DNA of 64,000 bases from Paraescarpia echinospica (GCA_020002185.1 CM034534.1:63240731-63304730), one strand, 5' to 3'. Counted from the stretch's first letter, positions 1-15,217 are shown. Translations and numbers: made by a program. The notes: a model not told the origin generated them from the letters alone.

Positions 1-2585
1 CACGCACACACACACACTAAAAATTACATACACATGTATTCACCGCGCACATGATGTGTCAACATACACGTGTATGCGTGCGTGACCGTGTGTCCGCCGG
101 CTTACTTTACCTAACAAACAAGCAGCCGCATGTGGTGGGGCGCGTGCCCGAGAGCGTGTTTATGTGTACAAGAATGAGCGTGCTATCAGAATGCGAATGC
201 TGTAAATATTTACCTCATCGCAATGCGATCACCTATCGTCAATCAGCCGCTTTAGTACCACATTGCTTGATAACCCGGGACCGCGACTAGCTTCCTACGA
301 TTACCGCCCATTAACGCCGCGGTGTCTTCAGAGTAGAATGCTCCACTGGTGCGGTATTTACAGTTGGCTTTTAGTTGGGTTTCAGGATCGCTCATGAAAT
401 AAGGAGGCAGTTTATGGGATTTACATAGGGACAAATACTTACCTTGCATGAGTATTCTGCTAGATAGATATCCATAAACGAACATTATCAATCTATCATT
501 GGGACACATATTCAAATCTATTCCCTTTGTTTGTGGCCATAAAACGTCAATTCCTACCGACAATTGACTGCCGTCCGCCGACCGCCGACCGCCGACCGCA
601 TCTGGTATGAACTAAAGGCAACAGGGGAGAGATAACGTTTCAATGAATATGTCTTCGTCTTCCTTGTTGGTACTAGTAAAAACTTCTCTCAAAGAGGAGA
701 GGGGTAGCCAGCCAAGGAAGAAACCCATGTAGAAAAACAAATGTACCCTCTCAGAGCTAACAAATACAATACGAATTGTGTAAGCTAATTTAACAAACAT
801 ATTATGACGTGATGTGTGGGAGTTTAGCTAAGTTCACACTCGCTATGTGAAATGGCACCTGTTGATAACGGAAATATTTGCTTCGTGTCAGCTTGGGTCA
901 TCGTGCATGCAGTATATAGACCGCGACACCAACGTATGTTGTGTGGTTTGTTGATTCGGGGCCGCGGCTGTTGGAGTGTAATCAGCTGGCGCTGCGAGTC
1001 AGGTCTGTTTGTAGACAGCTTCCTCGGAATAGTTGCTAGGATGGCGTATTACAGTCCAGTCCGGCCTAGCTTCTCCCATCATGTCCGAAGAGTTGTCTTC
1101 GGCTGATTGCACTACAGGCCCAAGAAACTGGGGTAAAACACAGTCAGGATTCAACAACAGTTGACCATATTTTTGAAACACTGTCAGCCAGAGCAGAAAC
1201 CCCAGATGGCACATGGGCAAGGACGCCATTGACCATTATCAAAAGTTCAATTTATGTGAAACCCGTTCTTCTGTCTGTGGTATTTGACGACTTTGTTGTT
1301 AAACATATTCACACTGCAAGTAGATAATCTGATTAACTTCCGTGAGAATTAACACATGTTTTATATATATCTAGTACGTTCCTTCACTAACGTTACTTGT
1401 GTCCTCTTGTTCTTTTTCATTCCTTATGTGAAAACCAGTGAAAACCAGTGCTTCCATAAATATTTTCATTCCCATTCAATATATTAAAAAAACTGGGATT
1501 TATATCGAACATATTTTTGCATCGGTTGAATTAGTAAAGATAAACGTACTTGATTTATTTTTCAGTTATTAATATTTTAAAATATAATGTTATTAGTTGG
1601 CCTACAAAATACATATGCTGAAGATAGGCCAACCAACTTGCGCTGGAACGTTTCGCTTACAAAAAATTATCATTGTACACACAAACACCAGCTAGACAAA
1701 ACAAACGGGGGTAACCACAAGTACCATGAATTATTCTTTAAGAGCGACCGACCTGGTTTCCTCAATCAAGACCACAAGTAGGACGAAATACAACTGATTT
1801 AGTGGACGTCCTGACAAAACTATTACCATCCATGGTGATTGCGGCTAATGGAATTGATAAGATCGTGTTAAATAGTTCCTACGACTGGGTGGATTTGTTC
1901 CGAGCATTTTTCGTCCGATGAGTTACTAAATTAACGTTTCCTGTAGGCCCTACTGCGCCATTAAATATTTCAACTGACGGCAGTGAAACCAACAGACTGC
2001 TTGTGTATCAACGCAGTGGCAATTATGATAAAAAATAAACATTTTAAAGTGAGTCCAAGGCTGAGTCGAAGTTGAAAGTTGGTATCACTGGGTGTGTTTT
2101 GCCTCCTAGAAAATCGGATGTATTGTGTTCAAATTTTTACGGGTTTTATGCAAAAGATCAATTGAAGAATGTTTCACTGTTCTCCCAAAGTTTAATGAAA
2201 ATCGTTGGATTTTTTTAATAATCGCCCGGAGCCGCCCAGAACGTTCTGTTCTGTCTTTCTATAGCTTTCTATCCGCAGCCCTCCCTCTCTCTCTCCAGTC
2301 ATGGACACCAATGCAAAACGAGAACGTGGTTTCACCATAACCTTGTGGGATACTCGATTGCTGTGAAATGTTGGGTGGCCACAATAGTCCCCGACACCCT
2401 GCAGTTGTTTTCTGCCGAGTACGTAGTAACGTCATTGCATTTTCTTATACATAGTAATTAGTACTCCGTGGCAAAATAGATTGGCCTTTAGCTAACACTG
2501 ATGGACAAGAAACGCGACCGCAGTTACATTAAGCAGCGATCTCTTTATCATTAAAGGTTGTTATTCAACTTGTGCAGAACTAACT
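1..2585. other. Intergenic stretch, no gene recognised
   Basis: A short CA dinucleotide run opens the window. The open frames here are short, overlap on both strands and show no recognisable domain or splice signals that chain together. A GGCGGTC-like short triplicate (CCGACCGCCGACCGC) lies near 575-600. I see nothing else that can be supported. Confidence 0.5.
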
Positions 2586-2960
<375 letters not shown>

Positions 2961-3155
2961 TTTTAGTCGACGTTTCTACCTTAGAAAACTTCAGCTGAAA
3001 TTCTTGCATTTAACGATGTTTGTCAAAATTTATTTATGACGATCTCTATAATGACAATAATACACTATTTCATGTTGAAGACACTAATTTAATATCAACT
3101 ACTCGTTTATTTCCAGTAGCGACAACTTGTGACATCTTGCGACGAACCTTTCGCG

Positions 3156-3697
3156 ATGGACCCGTCTAATTGGGTCTGGGTGGTTTCTCTGTTCCTTCGC
3201 GTCCTGTTGTGGAGTTTCCCATGTTGCGGGAGATTGGAGTATCTATATTACACTCCCCCGGGGGGTTCTTGTGCTTCCCGGAAGGCGGGTCTGTACGAGC
3301 GGGCGACAGACAGCGACCCAACAGTGGTAAGTATATACGCCTACGATTGTCTCAACAGCGATAACGACGGAACATTCGATATACAATATCTGTCCTATGA
3401 CCCCGTGTCTCAGTTCGTACTGATGCAGTTGAGGTCCCACAATGGGCTGACGATGTACCGGGGTCCGCTGTGTGGTCTGTGTCGTAACTCGTCGTTGGAG
3501 ATCGTCTTCGATGACGCCGTGCTGTCCCACAAAATCGGCCCTGTCGCCGTCTACAACTCGACCATCTACTTCGTGTGGCAACGACGTCGGCGCACCGGCG
3601 CCAACACCAGGCGGACAACACTGGAACTACGCATGTTCAGCGACACCTGTCGGCGTCACTTCCCTGTCACGGCATCCAGCGTATTCTATGTCAACAG
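3156..3697 (+). CDS. Exon 1 of a four-exon gene for a predicted secreted or surface protein of unknown family
   Basis: First coding exon of a gene whose four exons (3156-3697, 4336-4579, 6055-6208, 7173-7633) join in frame into 466 codons plus stop. The ATG at 3156 has G at -3 and G at +4. It is followed by a hydrophobic stretch of about 18 residues (WVWVVSLFLRVLLWSFPCC), read as a signal peptide. The mature part is Cys-containing (LYRGPLCGLC-like region near residue 110) with several short beta-rich blocks. A donor CAG|GTGGGG at 3698 leaves phase 2. An acceptor-like TTTATTTCCAG at 3106-3116 suggests an upstream non-coding exon. Blocks such as GPVAVYNSTIYFVW, VATVDGGLIFFTQL and GAVAFRDRRLCW recur through the protein and recall a beta-propeller, but I cannot assign a family. 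Confidence 0.72.
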
Positions 3698-4335
3698 GTG
3701 GGGATTGTCAGAGGCTGATTTATGATGAGGGGCGTAGGCCAGGACCCTCCTTTGGCAGTTGTTTCTCTTATACAACCCATTACAACTCACTACATTTTAG
3801 GGTGAAACAACTAATGGGACACTAAGGATTGCCCACCTTCTGAGGTCATGGGGACCGTATACGGTAATATAACGAGTGTTTACTATGACAACGACATACT
3901 AATGTTTTGTTTCAGTTGGAGTCACTGACCCCATTTCTATTATTTTGTTCTATTATTTTGTATTAATTATTTCGAGTTCAGTTTAATTATAGTTACAAAA
4001 TATGCAATATGTATATTTAATTAATGCATTACTTGGGGGTCAAACAGACGTCTTGTTCTTGTACTGTAATTAGGGCTAACAGATTTGTCCGACAAATGTT
4101 GGTTTGCGTCTTATCACGGTGTACTTCCTTACTCATAAAATGATCCATAGAAGCAAGGCCAACTAAGGAAATAATAGTTAGCACATGTTTGGCCCTATAT
4201 TGATATTTGTTGATACTGTTTTATATATATGCACGTTCTGATATTAAATACAAATATATCAAAATAAAAAATGAACAAAACAAGCGTCAGACCACATATG
4301 AGCCAGCAGGAAATCCAGTGGTGATGTGTCCCCAG

Positions 4336-4579
4336 ATGCTCACGGATCGTCGGGGTGTTGGCGGAGGAGACGTTTGAGCGGAGAGCGACCATCTACACGA
4401 CGAGCAGTCTGACGGTGGCGACGGTCGACGGCGGTCTCATCTTCTTCACACAACTCCGCATCGTCGGTTTCACGGCGAACGGCATGCTGGGATCGAATCA
4501 CATGGTGCTCGTGCAAATGTCGCGAGACGGGCAGAAGAGATTCCTGCACAGCGAGAGAACGCCTACTACGTACTTACAG
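4336..4579 (+). CDS. Exon 2 of the four-exon secreted-protein gene
   Basis: The acceptor is TGTCCCCAG at 4327-4335 and the donor is ACAG|GTTGGT at 4580. The phase-2 entry completes an Arg codon from exon 1. The exon reads 81 further residues without a stop and leaves in phase 0 (244 nt). It contributes residues of about 181-262 and contains the VDGGLIFFTQLRIVGF block. High GC relative to the flanking introns supports coding status. Confidence 0.72.
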
Positions 4580-6054
4580 GTTGGTAATGTCATCATTAGT
4601 TGACTTCTTCTTTCATTTTTCTGATACTATGAGTTGTGGCACATTGTGTTTGAAGTTATAAAAATCTCATAAACAGCGGTTCTTCGATAGACAATAAATA
4701 TACATGTTGATAGTGATATCTTAGTGTGAAAGACAGTACTTTGAAGACTAAGCTATGGAGTGAACCGGAGATGGCACCGAATTTCGCCCAGGGCGCGCAT
4801 AAATCTTATCGGTGGCATCAAAAAGAATACATGACTTACCCATACCAGATACACGCGAGACAAAAATATACGCAAATAGTCGCCTGAATTTGATATGCCG
4901 TGTGCTACTAATACTATCATGTCACCCGGTATTTTAAATCCATGCATAGTACTTTGCATACATTATTCTTCTCGCACTCATCTGGTACCGGATCAATAAA
5001 GGAAAGTTTGGACCGTCACTAGAGAATGATGGGGACCCAGTCAACATGCCTTGGCTATCTCATTTTGGATCGCGACCCAGGGATCATGAATCACTCCCGT
5101 AAGAGACGAATGATACGGTTTAAGCGAAGATCTCTAATATTCGAAAAGTAAAAAAGCAGCGTTTTGTATTGGTTTAGACCTTCACCCCCGCTAATACGTA
5201 GTCTGCGATTCCAAAACGGCTTCCAAAGCCAAAGCCAATCGCTGGAGCATTCGACGTGGTTGCCTGGCAACATATTACATGCCACGCTGTTTGGTGCTGA
5301 TATCCATTGTAGCGTCACGGTGCTTTAGCACGTATTCTACTCGATATGTGGCTCCACTGTAGAGATCTAATTACTCGCGATATGAGCTACCAAACACGCA
5401 ACCATGAGTAGTGCTAGACGTTTTTGAAACGGTGTTACTTCCACGTTTCGCACACACTATATCTCAGCTAAGACACGCGGTGCACTATTGCGAGATGCTT
5501 GACTGTGTATATACTATACCGGGGAATAATAATATTGACCGCAATCTTCTGTGTCTATTCTACCGACCCAGGTTGTTCCATCGTTGGGACCAGGTGGCAC
5601 GCATGGCAACACGGCAATGGCACTAATCAACACCACTGATCGGGAGCCTCGTTTGGTTAGCATAGTCTGCCGTGTCATTAATTGGATTGTCTGACCACGC
5701 CTTCTTTAAAGCGACCTTGCCTGTTCCATTACCCGGCATCATCCTCTCAAGTCAGGGTCGTACAAGCATTAGCAGGACGGGCGCTAAACCAATTGTACTT
5801 TGTCCCACATGCTGTCTTGTTTGTGGGAAAGCCCGCCAAACGTCAAAGGACCATTCTAAGCAATCGCGGTTGGCCCCAATGCCAATAGAAGGTGTTTACC
5901 AGTTCAATATTTCATATTATAATTTCCACGTTTCATGCAACATGCACATTGCGAACAATGCACACTAGGGTTTATTACACATACTTTGGCGGGTATCGTG
6001 CATAAAATTCCCACTGTTGATTATAAATTCAATATACCTCCTATTTGTTGGCAG

Positions 6055-6208
6055 TACGTGCTACATCACACGGGTGCCGTTGCCTTCCGTGACCGTCGGT
6101 TGTGTTGGAGCGCCCTGGACCGCCTTCTCTGTGCCGACTGGACTCCCGATGGTCTCGCTAACGTCCGCACCGTACTCAAGCCCGGACAGACGGCCGGGAT
6201 ATGTACAG
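6055..6208 (+). CDS. Exon 3 of the four-exon secreted-protein gene
   Basis: The acceptor TTTGTTGGCAG ends at 6054 and the donor is ACAG|GTAACA at 6209. The exon enters in phase 0 and leaves in phase 1 after 154 nt. It is a Cys- and Trp-containing block (RRLCWSALDRLLCADW) that resembles one blade of a YWTD-like propeller, though the canonical tetrad is absent. The open frame continues past the donor only into a dispersed repeat, so the GT at 6209 is the better exon end. Confidence 0.7.
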
Positions 6209-6230
6209 GTAACACTTGGGCCATTGTGTG

Positions 6231-6590
6231 TTTAAAGGGAGCCAGTATATTCCTCTACCCGGAATTAGCGGGCGTAGTAATTTGTAACAGAAAGTCTGCT
6301 GTGCTTAACGTGGGACAATGGGACATCGTTGAACATCAAAATGTATTGCAGTTAACTCAACCCGACGTGGCCGTATTGCCAACAAAGCTTGTTTTGAAAC
6401 TGGGTGTTTTGTTTACTATTTGAACATGCCCCGAGGTCGTACCTTCCAAATTGCGAACGTTGCTAGGGCTTTCTAAATACAATTTGGCGGGCAATATACC
6501 TTCAACATAGTTAATAAAATCTTAAGAGCATTATATTAATTAATAAATGAAAACCAGAAACAGACTGCCTCCTTTTAATGCAATCTCTCT
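6231..6590 (+). repeat. Dispersed ~350-bp repeat, copy in intron 3
   Basis: Starts with TTTAAAGGGA and shares colinear blocks (CGGAATTARCGGGCGTAGTA, TCTGCTGTG, AAAGCTTGTTTT, ATTTGGCGGGCA) with 18393-18718 and 28376-28700. All copies lie in introns. The TTAAAGGGA-type start is common in short invertebrate interspersed elements, but no matching inverted end was found. The class is not assigned. Confidence 0.75.
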
Positions 6591-7172
6591 TATTTTTTAC
6601 ATAATAGTTAGAACAGCACGTCTTGTTTTCTATGTTTTAGGTGATTTTATGTGTGTTTTTATGCTTATAATTGTTAGCCAACATTCAGCGTGACAATGTC
6701 AAGACGGTCAGCTACAATGGTATTTTCTTTCGAGTGTCTTAGGTTTGGAGACAAGTTTATAAGACTACACTATTTTCCCATTATAAATATGAAATGCTGA
6801 AGGAATTTACCGGGTCACATACCTCCAAAATGAGACTGCGACACGGCTCCCATAAACATTTCCCGTCAGCTTTAAAAACATACAAATTCCAAACCAACTT
6901 CCAGGGCACTTTATATAACCACTGGCGAGTGTACCCACATACCACGCGAGACTATGTCATATTATAGTTTGCATTCATATGTTATTAATATTAATGTTAT
7001 TATTATTATTATAGTATTATTATGTACATGTGCTAGACGCATTGTTAACTCCCGTTGCATTTGAGAAATGAGGTCACGTTATTTGGTTAACGATAGTCTA
7101 CGAGATATTCAAGTTTGAGGTGACAAGTGAATTATAACAATTATCATTATTTGTATTTATCTTTTGTCACAG

Positions 7173-7633
7173 CGCCAATTGGTGATCGAATCATGGCTAA
7201 CATAACGACGGGTGTCGCCATAGCAAGACGCGACACCAATGAACTGACTCTCTACTTCGGATGCGTATCTCAAGTAGCCGGAAGTGGCGGCGCTGGCATA
7301 CTGCGCATGTCCGGAAATTATACGTCTTCTAGGCCAGTTGCTTTGGGGACGAAATCGAAACGTATTCTAGCCGGAAGCATGTTCATAACGGACGCATGCG
7401 CAGAGGAAAAAGAAGAAATAGAGGAGAAGGAAGAGAAGGAAGAAAAGGCAATGAAGGAAGAGCCGGTAGTTGAGGAGAAACGAGAAATGGTGGAGAGACA
7501 AGGACAGCCAATCAAAACAGTAACAATGGCAAACTCGGCTGCAGCACAGAGAGACGTGGTTTCCGATTCTCTTTTATTTATTTTGGTGATTTTTCATATT
7601 TGGAAACATGCCACGAAGCTTCTACTGAGGTAA
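7173..7633 (+). CDS. Exon 4 (terminal) with acidic stretch and hydrophobic C-terminus
   Basis: The acceptor TTTTGTCACAG ends at 7172. The phase-1 entry forms an Ala codon with exon 3. The exon encodes a globular part (to about residue 390), then a Glu/Lys-rich segment of about 35 residues (EEKEEIEEKEEKEEK and onward), then a short hydrophobic end (SLLFILVIFHIW) followed by basic residues and TAA at 7631-7633. The tail could be a membrane anchor or a GPI signal. The last codons read CTGAG|GTAAAG, so an alternative donor over the stop codon is possible, but a canonical AATAAA 280 bp downstream favours a terminal exon. Confidence 0.7.
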
Positions 7634-7913
7634 AGCACTAGACTATTAGGTGAAACGTGCTCAAACAAATTGAATAGGTAAGTCTCGGATAATGTCAACC
7701 TTCCTTCTGCGTGAATCAACGATTTTTTTAATTCATAAACCCTCGTATTGATTGATAACAATTTCTTCCAATTAAAGTGTTTCTGTGTTTAAGCCTGTAT
7801 AGTTGTCTTTGTTGTGTATTGAAAACCGTAGATTGTATAGTTGTATTATATAATGCAGCACTGTTTCACCACCGAAGCAGCATTTGTTTAGGCATATAAT
7901 TTAAGTATTATCT

Positions 7914-7919
7914 AATAAA
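7914..7919 (+). promoter_or_regulatory. AATAAA polyadenylation signal for the four-exon gene
   Basis: Canonical hexamer 281 bp after the stop codon of the terminal exon, on the same strand. It is the first canonical hexamer I noticed in the 3' flank. Confidence 0.55.
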
Positions 7920-10900
7920 GAGAATCCCACTAACTTCCGTTTGACTTTACGTTCATGTGCTTCAAAACAAAATCACGTCCCGGAGTATATGAAGGCACAC
8001 ATTTAATTATTTTTTTTAATCCCGCTTATTTGTAATAAAGATTTAATGTTAACGACCGAAAAAGAGTCAATATATAATACCCGTCTAGCAACCAGTGCAC
8101 TCCTGGTTGCTGTGTGTTTATTGATAAGCCATGTGCCATGGGCGGACGCGTTACCATTGGAATGGAAACTAATAATGCATTTTTCGATAAGGTGTAGCCG
8201 GATATGTAAAAAAATCGATGCGCAACAGAATTTCTCCATTTTTAATCATTGGCTAATTCACTAACGGTTTAATAGAAAGTAGTTGTTTCAATAGTTGTTT
8301 CACGTTGGCCATCATAGACACGGTTCTTCATTTGTCATGTGCACTGTATTGTTTATACAGTAGGCACCTAAACGTGCGACCACATCCCAACATTTTCCAA
8401 TTGATGTGCCTTTTCTGACGTTATCCATTACATTTTATTGATGATTTAATTTCCTTCCTCAATCTCTGGCGATGTATTTTCTTACAATCTCCTGCTCCGC
8501 TGAGACTATTCACATATGTTCCCCTGTGACTTATTTCGACTAAGCAAGACACAAAATGTATGCATAATTTGTTATCTTTGTGCATAATTATTGTATTTCT
8601 TCGTCGCAAAAACACCTTCGTGAATTGCTTTCTTTGTCGTTTCGTGCACGAATATATAATTATAATAAACGACGCATTGTGATTTGGAATGTCTGGTAAG
8701 CATTCCACCTTTCATATAGATGATGATATATCCTTCTTTATTTATCTACATTGTTTCCTACCTTGTGGACGTAAAACTCGGTAAAGTGAGACGCATGCAG
8801 ACGCAGCTGTAATCATATGTGCATATTCACCCGGGTGACTCGCGCTGTTTTATGTGCGTAATATAATATATACTTTTAATTAATTTCCTTTAGGCCCTAA
8901 ATAATGGCATACTTGTTATGTTTGTAATGTATAATTTGTATTCCAATAAAGTATTGCTTTTTATAATAAACGTATTATGGTTCCTGTGAAATATACATGA
9001 GCATAGAGGCATAGTGTATAACGGGGCGAGATGCGTCAAACGCGTAGGTTTAACCACCGACCATCTGGGCAACAGGATTAAAACAATATTTTCTTGATAA
9101 CCGGGTGGAGTGTACATAATCATGCTTGTCCTGCTACAGTTCCGTTGCTGCAGCAGCTGCTGTAGCAGCAGCAACAGCAACAACAACAACTACAGCAACT
9201 GCAACAGTAGCAGCAGCAGTAGCAAAACACGCAGTAAGTTGTTCACATAAAACTGAATAACTGTCACCAAAAATATATCAAAACTACCTTTCCAAAATTA
9301 GACTGTATACATAAGACGAGAATGTGTGTAGAACATGGAACGGTGGTCTAGTATAAATGTAAAGGTTGTCAGCAATATTTGAGAACAACATTCAAGTAAA
9401 GTGAATTATAACATTACAACAGTGGGGCCCCGTGCACTAGAGTACGACATCTGGTCGAACTGGTAAACTGGTATTCATAATTAGTGTAATGTGAAGGACA
9501 GTGCATACGGCTGTACTTTGCTTACTAAGACCGCTTGCAAAAAATACGTATAAAATATTTGATTATTTAAGTATACACTGTAATATGTTTTAAATAGAGA
9601 GCAAACAATAGGCTAAAAATCCATATCTAAATTGCCGATCTGGCTAGACTGTATACATTTGTGGCTTCACCGCAGTTGCCGTCTTCCTGGTCAGACCACA
9701 TTTTGTTCTTGCTCATTTGGGATCTTCTGGAAACGACCGGGTCGTATGCAGTACGGGACAGTTCATAGGGAGAGAGTAAAGACTATCTAGATTTATGAAA
9801 AAAGTAATACAATTCAAAATGAGACGTGACACCGTAAATATCCCAAACGAAATTAACTGCATTATCATTTTGTTACTGCGAACTTGGCTAATTCAAGTAC
9901 ATATCATGTACATGCCGTGATCCCATTCCAGCCAGGGTGCACCGACAAATGTGAACATACAATACAGAGCTAATTCAAATGACATGCATACTTATTACAT
10001 CACGATGTCTTTGTAAGATTTGGGCAATATATTTCAGCATGCATCATATTTATTGGAAACAAAATTACTGTTTGTGTTGCAAGACCCGCTTGATTTGGGC
10101 AACGATGTTTTAATCTTATATTTTAGACAATCAATTCAAAATCAGCACAACTTGGCAACTGGTGGAAGCCACTACTGAAGCTATACCTGTCCTATATCTA
10201 GCATATGACATATGCTGACATGCCTGGTGTATGGCGCGGGCAATTAATCATTCTATGTGCTGCATTATAAGACCATGCCATATTTAATTAAGATGATCGT
10301 CAGCGGCATAATTAATAGGTGCCCTATTTGCCCGTTGACTCGGAGTGACTCTGCGGATAGCCCCGGGGAAATACTGGCTGCTACTAATACTCAACGGAAG
10401 AACGTTTATCATTTGCTATTGCCTTCCGGCTGATAAAGTGCCTCGCCGTGTCACAAGACGGAAACAAGAGACTTGATCAACATATGTTTACTATTAGTGT
10501 TTACTATTAGGGGAAGGAACAGAGTGGAGCCAGAGTCGTATCGCTATCACGTGACCTTTATCGACCGACACGCCTTCTGTTTATGGCTGTTGTGACAAAA
10601 CAACGCCAGGCTTTCTACGACGAAAGATAAAGAGTGGGCGTAAAGCTTGGAGCTATTGTACACAGACGCGCGCATCAGCGTAGAGTTTACGGAAGCCGGT
10701 CAACCGATAATGCCACAGCCAGGTCTTTTAACATCGTGCACAGAATGTGGTTCGTAAATGAGAGATCTGCGAGATTTGGTGGCAGAAATGCCAATCTAAT
10801 TTCTTTTTCGCATGGTTAGTGCTGTAAAAAAAGTCTGACCGATCGTGTAGTTATGCCCAGTCGTTTGCGCATTTGGGAAAACAATTGGAAATATTTTACT

Positions 10901-11865
10901 GTTGTGCACAGACATGGGTTTAGAACAGTTTTTTCGAAAGACATATGTCGAAATGCTATATAATTTTTATATAAATAATTTAAACCTAAACACATTTGAA
11001 TACTCACTAAATATAAACTACAAAACTAAGTGCACAGAAAAGACGCAAAGTTGTCTGTTGTATGTATGTTAGAAAACAATCATAATTTTGGAATATATTC
11101 AAGTCACGTCGGCTGGGGTTACAATGAGTTGCCCCCTTCCCCGGTAAGGAAAAACGAATTACGCTTGGAGAACAATGTGATGGTTTTGGCGAGCATCAAA
11201 GGGGTGGGCGCAGTTTGATTTTTTAGGAGCATCAAGGGGGAATACAGTTGGAGGGGTGCAGTTGGGTGTTTTGGGAGCCTCGGTGGTTGCAGTTCGACAT
11301 CTCAAAGGGTTTGTTGTTGGATGTGTTAAGCGAGGTCAAATAACGCGCCCCAAAGACTTTAACCACGCTACGGGTCTGCACTAGGAAAAACGAACGTACT
11401 AAACTATATACACTGTAGTTATCATAATTTTCAGAACTATCCAGAATGACGGAGAGTAAATGTGTCCAGACATTGCCGCATACCGGCCTTTGCATGAGCT
11501 TTTACCCAGAAAGGCACCTTTTGGAATACGCGAGGCACCTTTTGATATAGCGACCAAGGCAAGCAGTCAAGACGACACATCGCGAGCAGCCGTGATCCAT
11601 TAGAGGTGATCGACTCCAGGCTGTCTGATGATTCTCTCTGTATACTTTTACTTCATCCGTTACATCATTGGAACAATAGAAACGGCCTATTCCGCTCGCT
11701 TTCTACTCTACTATACATTATTGTCTCTCGTTGGTGGACGTTATAGTTATATATCGAAGAACCTCCTAGTTGCGTACAATGATGTTACAGTGACGCTCAT
11801 TGGCTTGCGAATATATCATCGTGCAAGCCAAATGTTCACGAATGTAAACATAGATGTTTGCCATC
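7920..11865. other. Intergenic region, no gene recognised
   Basis: About 3.9 kb of AT-rich DNA with only short unsupported open frames on both strands. The one structured element is an imperfect CAG/CAA/TAG triplet tract near 9145-9225. No domain, splice chain or RNA gene could be supported. Confidence 0.5.
9145..9225. repeat. Imperfect CAG/CAA trinucleotide tract
   Basis: A run of GCA/GCT, CAGCAG and CAACAA triplets, with inverted CTGCAGCAGCTGCTG symmetry at its left end that could fold into a hairpin. No open frame around it looks genuine, so it is called a repeat and not a polyglutamine exon. Confidence 0.75.
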
Positions 11866-11870
11866 TTGTG

Positions 11871-12180
11871 TGGAGCGCAGTAGCGCAGCGGTAAGAGCTT
11901 CGGACTCTTGACTGAGAGAACCCGGGTTCGAATCATGTGCGGCGGTGTCGAACCTTGGGCAAGTTCGTTTACTCTACAGTGCTTCAGTTCACACAGCCTG
12001 GTGGTGGAAATGTGTGTACTGCCTTCGTGCATTAATGGCAGCCTGGCTGTATGCTTCCAAGAGAAGTCGAGATGGTGTTCGACTGAACAGGTCTGCCACG
12101 GAGTAAAGTGTAAAGTGTTTTGAGCAGTCCTGAGGACTGGATACTGCGCTGTATAAGAATTAAGTTACATTTTTACCTTT
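11871..12180 (+). mobile_element. tRNA-derived SINE (family 1)
   Basis: The head resembles a tRNA gene: an A-box-like AGCGCAGCGGTAAGAGC and a B-box GGTTCGAATCA. The body begins TGTCGAACCTTGGGCAAGTTC. The tail has AGTAAAGTGTAAAG..TTTTGAGCAGTCCTGAGGACTGG and ends near CGCTGTATAAGAA. The same body and tail recur at 16064 and 26053, and the body at 37372 and 39365. The AAAGCGCTTTGAG..GCGCTATA tail recalls the conserved LINE-derived tails of Nin/V-domain-type SINEs. Confidence 0.88.
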
Positions 12181-13891
<1,711 letters not shown>

Positions 13892-14040
13892 TATTTACGT
13901 CATATCCTCCCACCACAAAAATGTGTACCACGTGACCACTGTCGTTGTCGCTGCATCACGTGATCGGCGAAATGCGTGGATAGCTGATCTATGGGTTCCC
14001 GTTAGATATCTAATTTCCTTGGAATTACACCCATTAATTT

Positions 14041-14093
14041 ATATATATATATATATATATATAAATATAAATTAATATATATATATATATATC
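14041..14093. repeat. (TA)n microsatellite
   Basis: Two TA blocks separated by a short AAATATAAATTAA stretch. The block is nearly self-complementary and could form a cruciform. Confidence 0.93.
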
Positions 14094-14177
14094 AGCACAG
14101 TTGAGCGTAAGCGTACTTTATATACGCCCACACCCTTGTCATCGGTAATGCAAGGTGCAAGCCTACACCTTTCGGAC

Positions 14178-14420
14178 GCCGTGGCGTAGTAGTTATACTA
14201 TCGGACTCTCAATTGAGAAAAAGCGGGTTCGGTTCGTTTTGATGATTGAGACATGTTGATCTCTCCACGTTGCTACAGTTCACTCAGCTGGCGTATATAG
14301 TTTATAAATGCACGACTAGTCTTCGCGCGGTAAGTGCAAGGGGACTGAATGTATCCGAGAGACATCGAGATGGAGTTCGAATGTAGAAGTCTGCCAGTGA
14401 TGAGTAATACGGATTAAGCA
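14178..14420 (+). mobile_element. Old, diverged tRNA-derived SINE
   Basis: Retains a tRNA-like head (GCCGTGGCGTAGTAGTT, then CGGGTTCG) and fragments of the family-1 body (ACAGTTCACTCAGCTG, CGAGATGGAGTTCGAATG). It is far more diverged than the copies at 11.9, 16.1 and 26.1 kb. Confidence 0.65.
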
Positions 14421-15149
14421 TAGTTCTGGCTCATTATGGAGGGTGCCCATCGTTGATTAGTTTCAACTTGGGAAAGACCTCGCTCCGTTCTGGTATTAAC
14501 AATCAAAGAGACACATATATTCGAAGCAGCAAGTCCACATCGGGGAACGTATCCCGGAGACGTCTCCTGATCGTGATGCCGCCTCTGGTAAGACTTCATA
14601 ACCTAGGTCTCACGTGGTAGTGTCTACAACTACTCGACCGAACAGATCAGTTAGTTCCCTAGAGTGTCATCCAGATCCGAAGAGTAAGGCTTCGCGAGTC
14701 CCTCAGCTGCAAATCGCATCTCTCGTGGTTCTACGACTTCCATCTCTGTAAAATTACACTGAATTCCAAAGAGGTCACTGACCTCAGAGTACGCCTTGGC
14801 TATCTTTTCTATGCTTACCGGCAGCACATCGCGGACACCAGTGATGGCGCCAGCACGAAAATTCTCAAGGATCCAAAAGAGCCGTGTCTATTCGACTGTA
14901 ATCTAGAGTTGTATGTATCAGCCCCTATTTCTCTTGAGAGTGCGGACATTTTCAACAACATTCGTCATATCTAATAACCCATCCATGCATCTGTCTAACT
15001 TGTCGAATTGTTCAGAAATTTAATGCATAAACGTCTACGCGATGATTCTGTATCCAAAATAAACTTGCTAGCGTGTACTCGTGGCGTCAAATCGTTGCAA
15101 TAGTGTACAGTGGAAGACTTCATGTAAAAGTCTCCAACTTGTCGATCTA
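14421..15149. other. Intergenic stretch, no feature recognised
   Basis: No domain-bearing frame, splice chain, RNA gene or repeat was recognised between the old SINE and the GATA tract. Confidence 0.45.
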
Positions 15150-15154
15150 TCGTC

Positions 15155-15181
15155 ACGATAGATAGATAGATAGATAGATAT

Positions 15182-15217
<36 letters not shown>

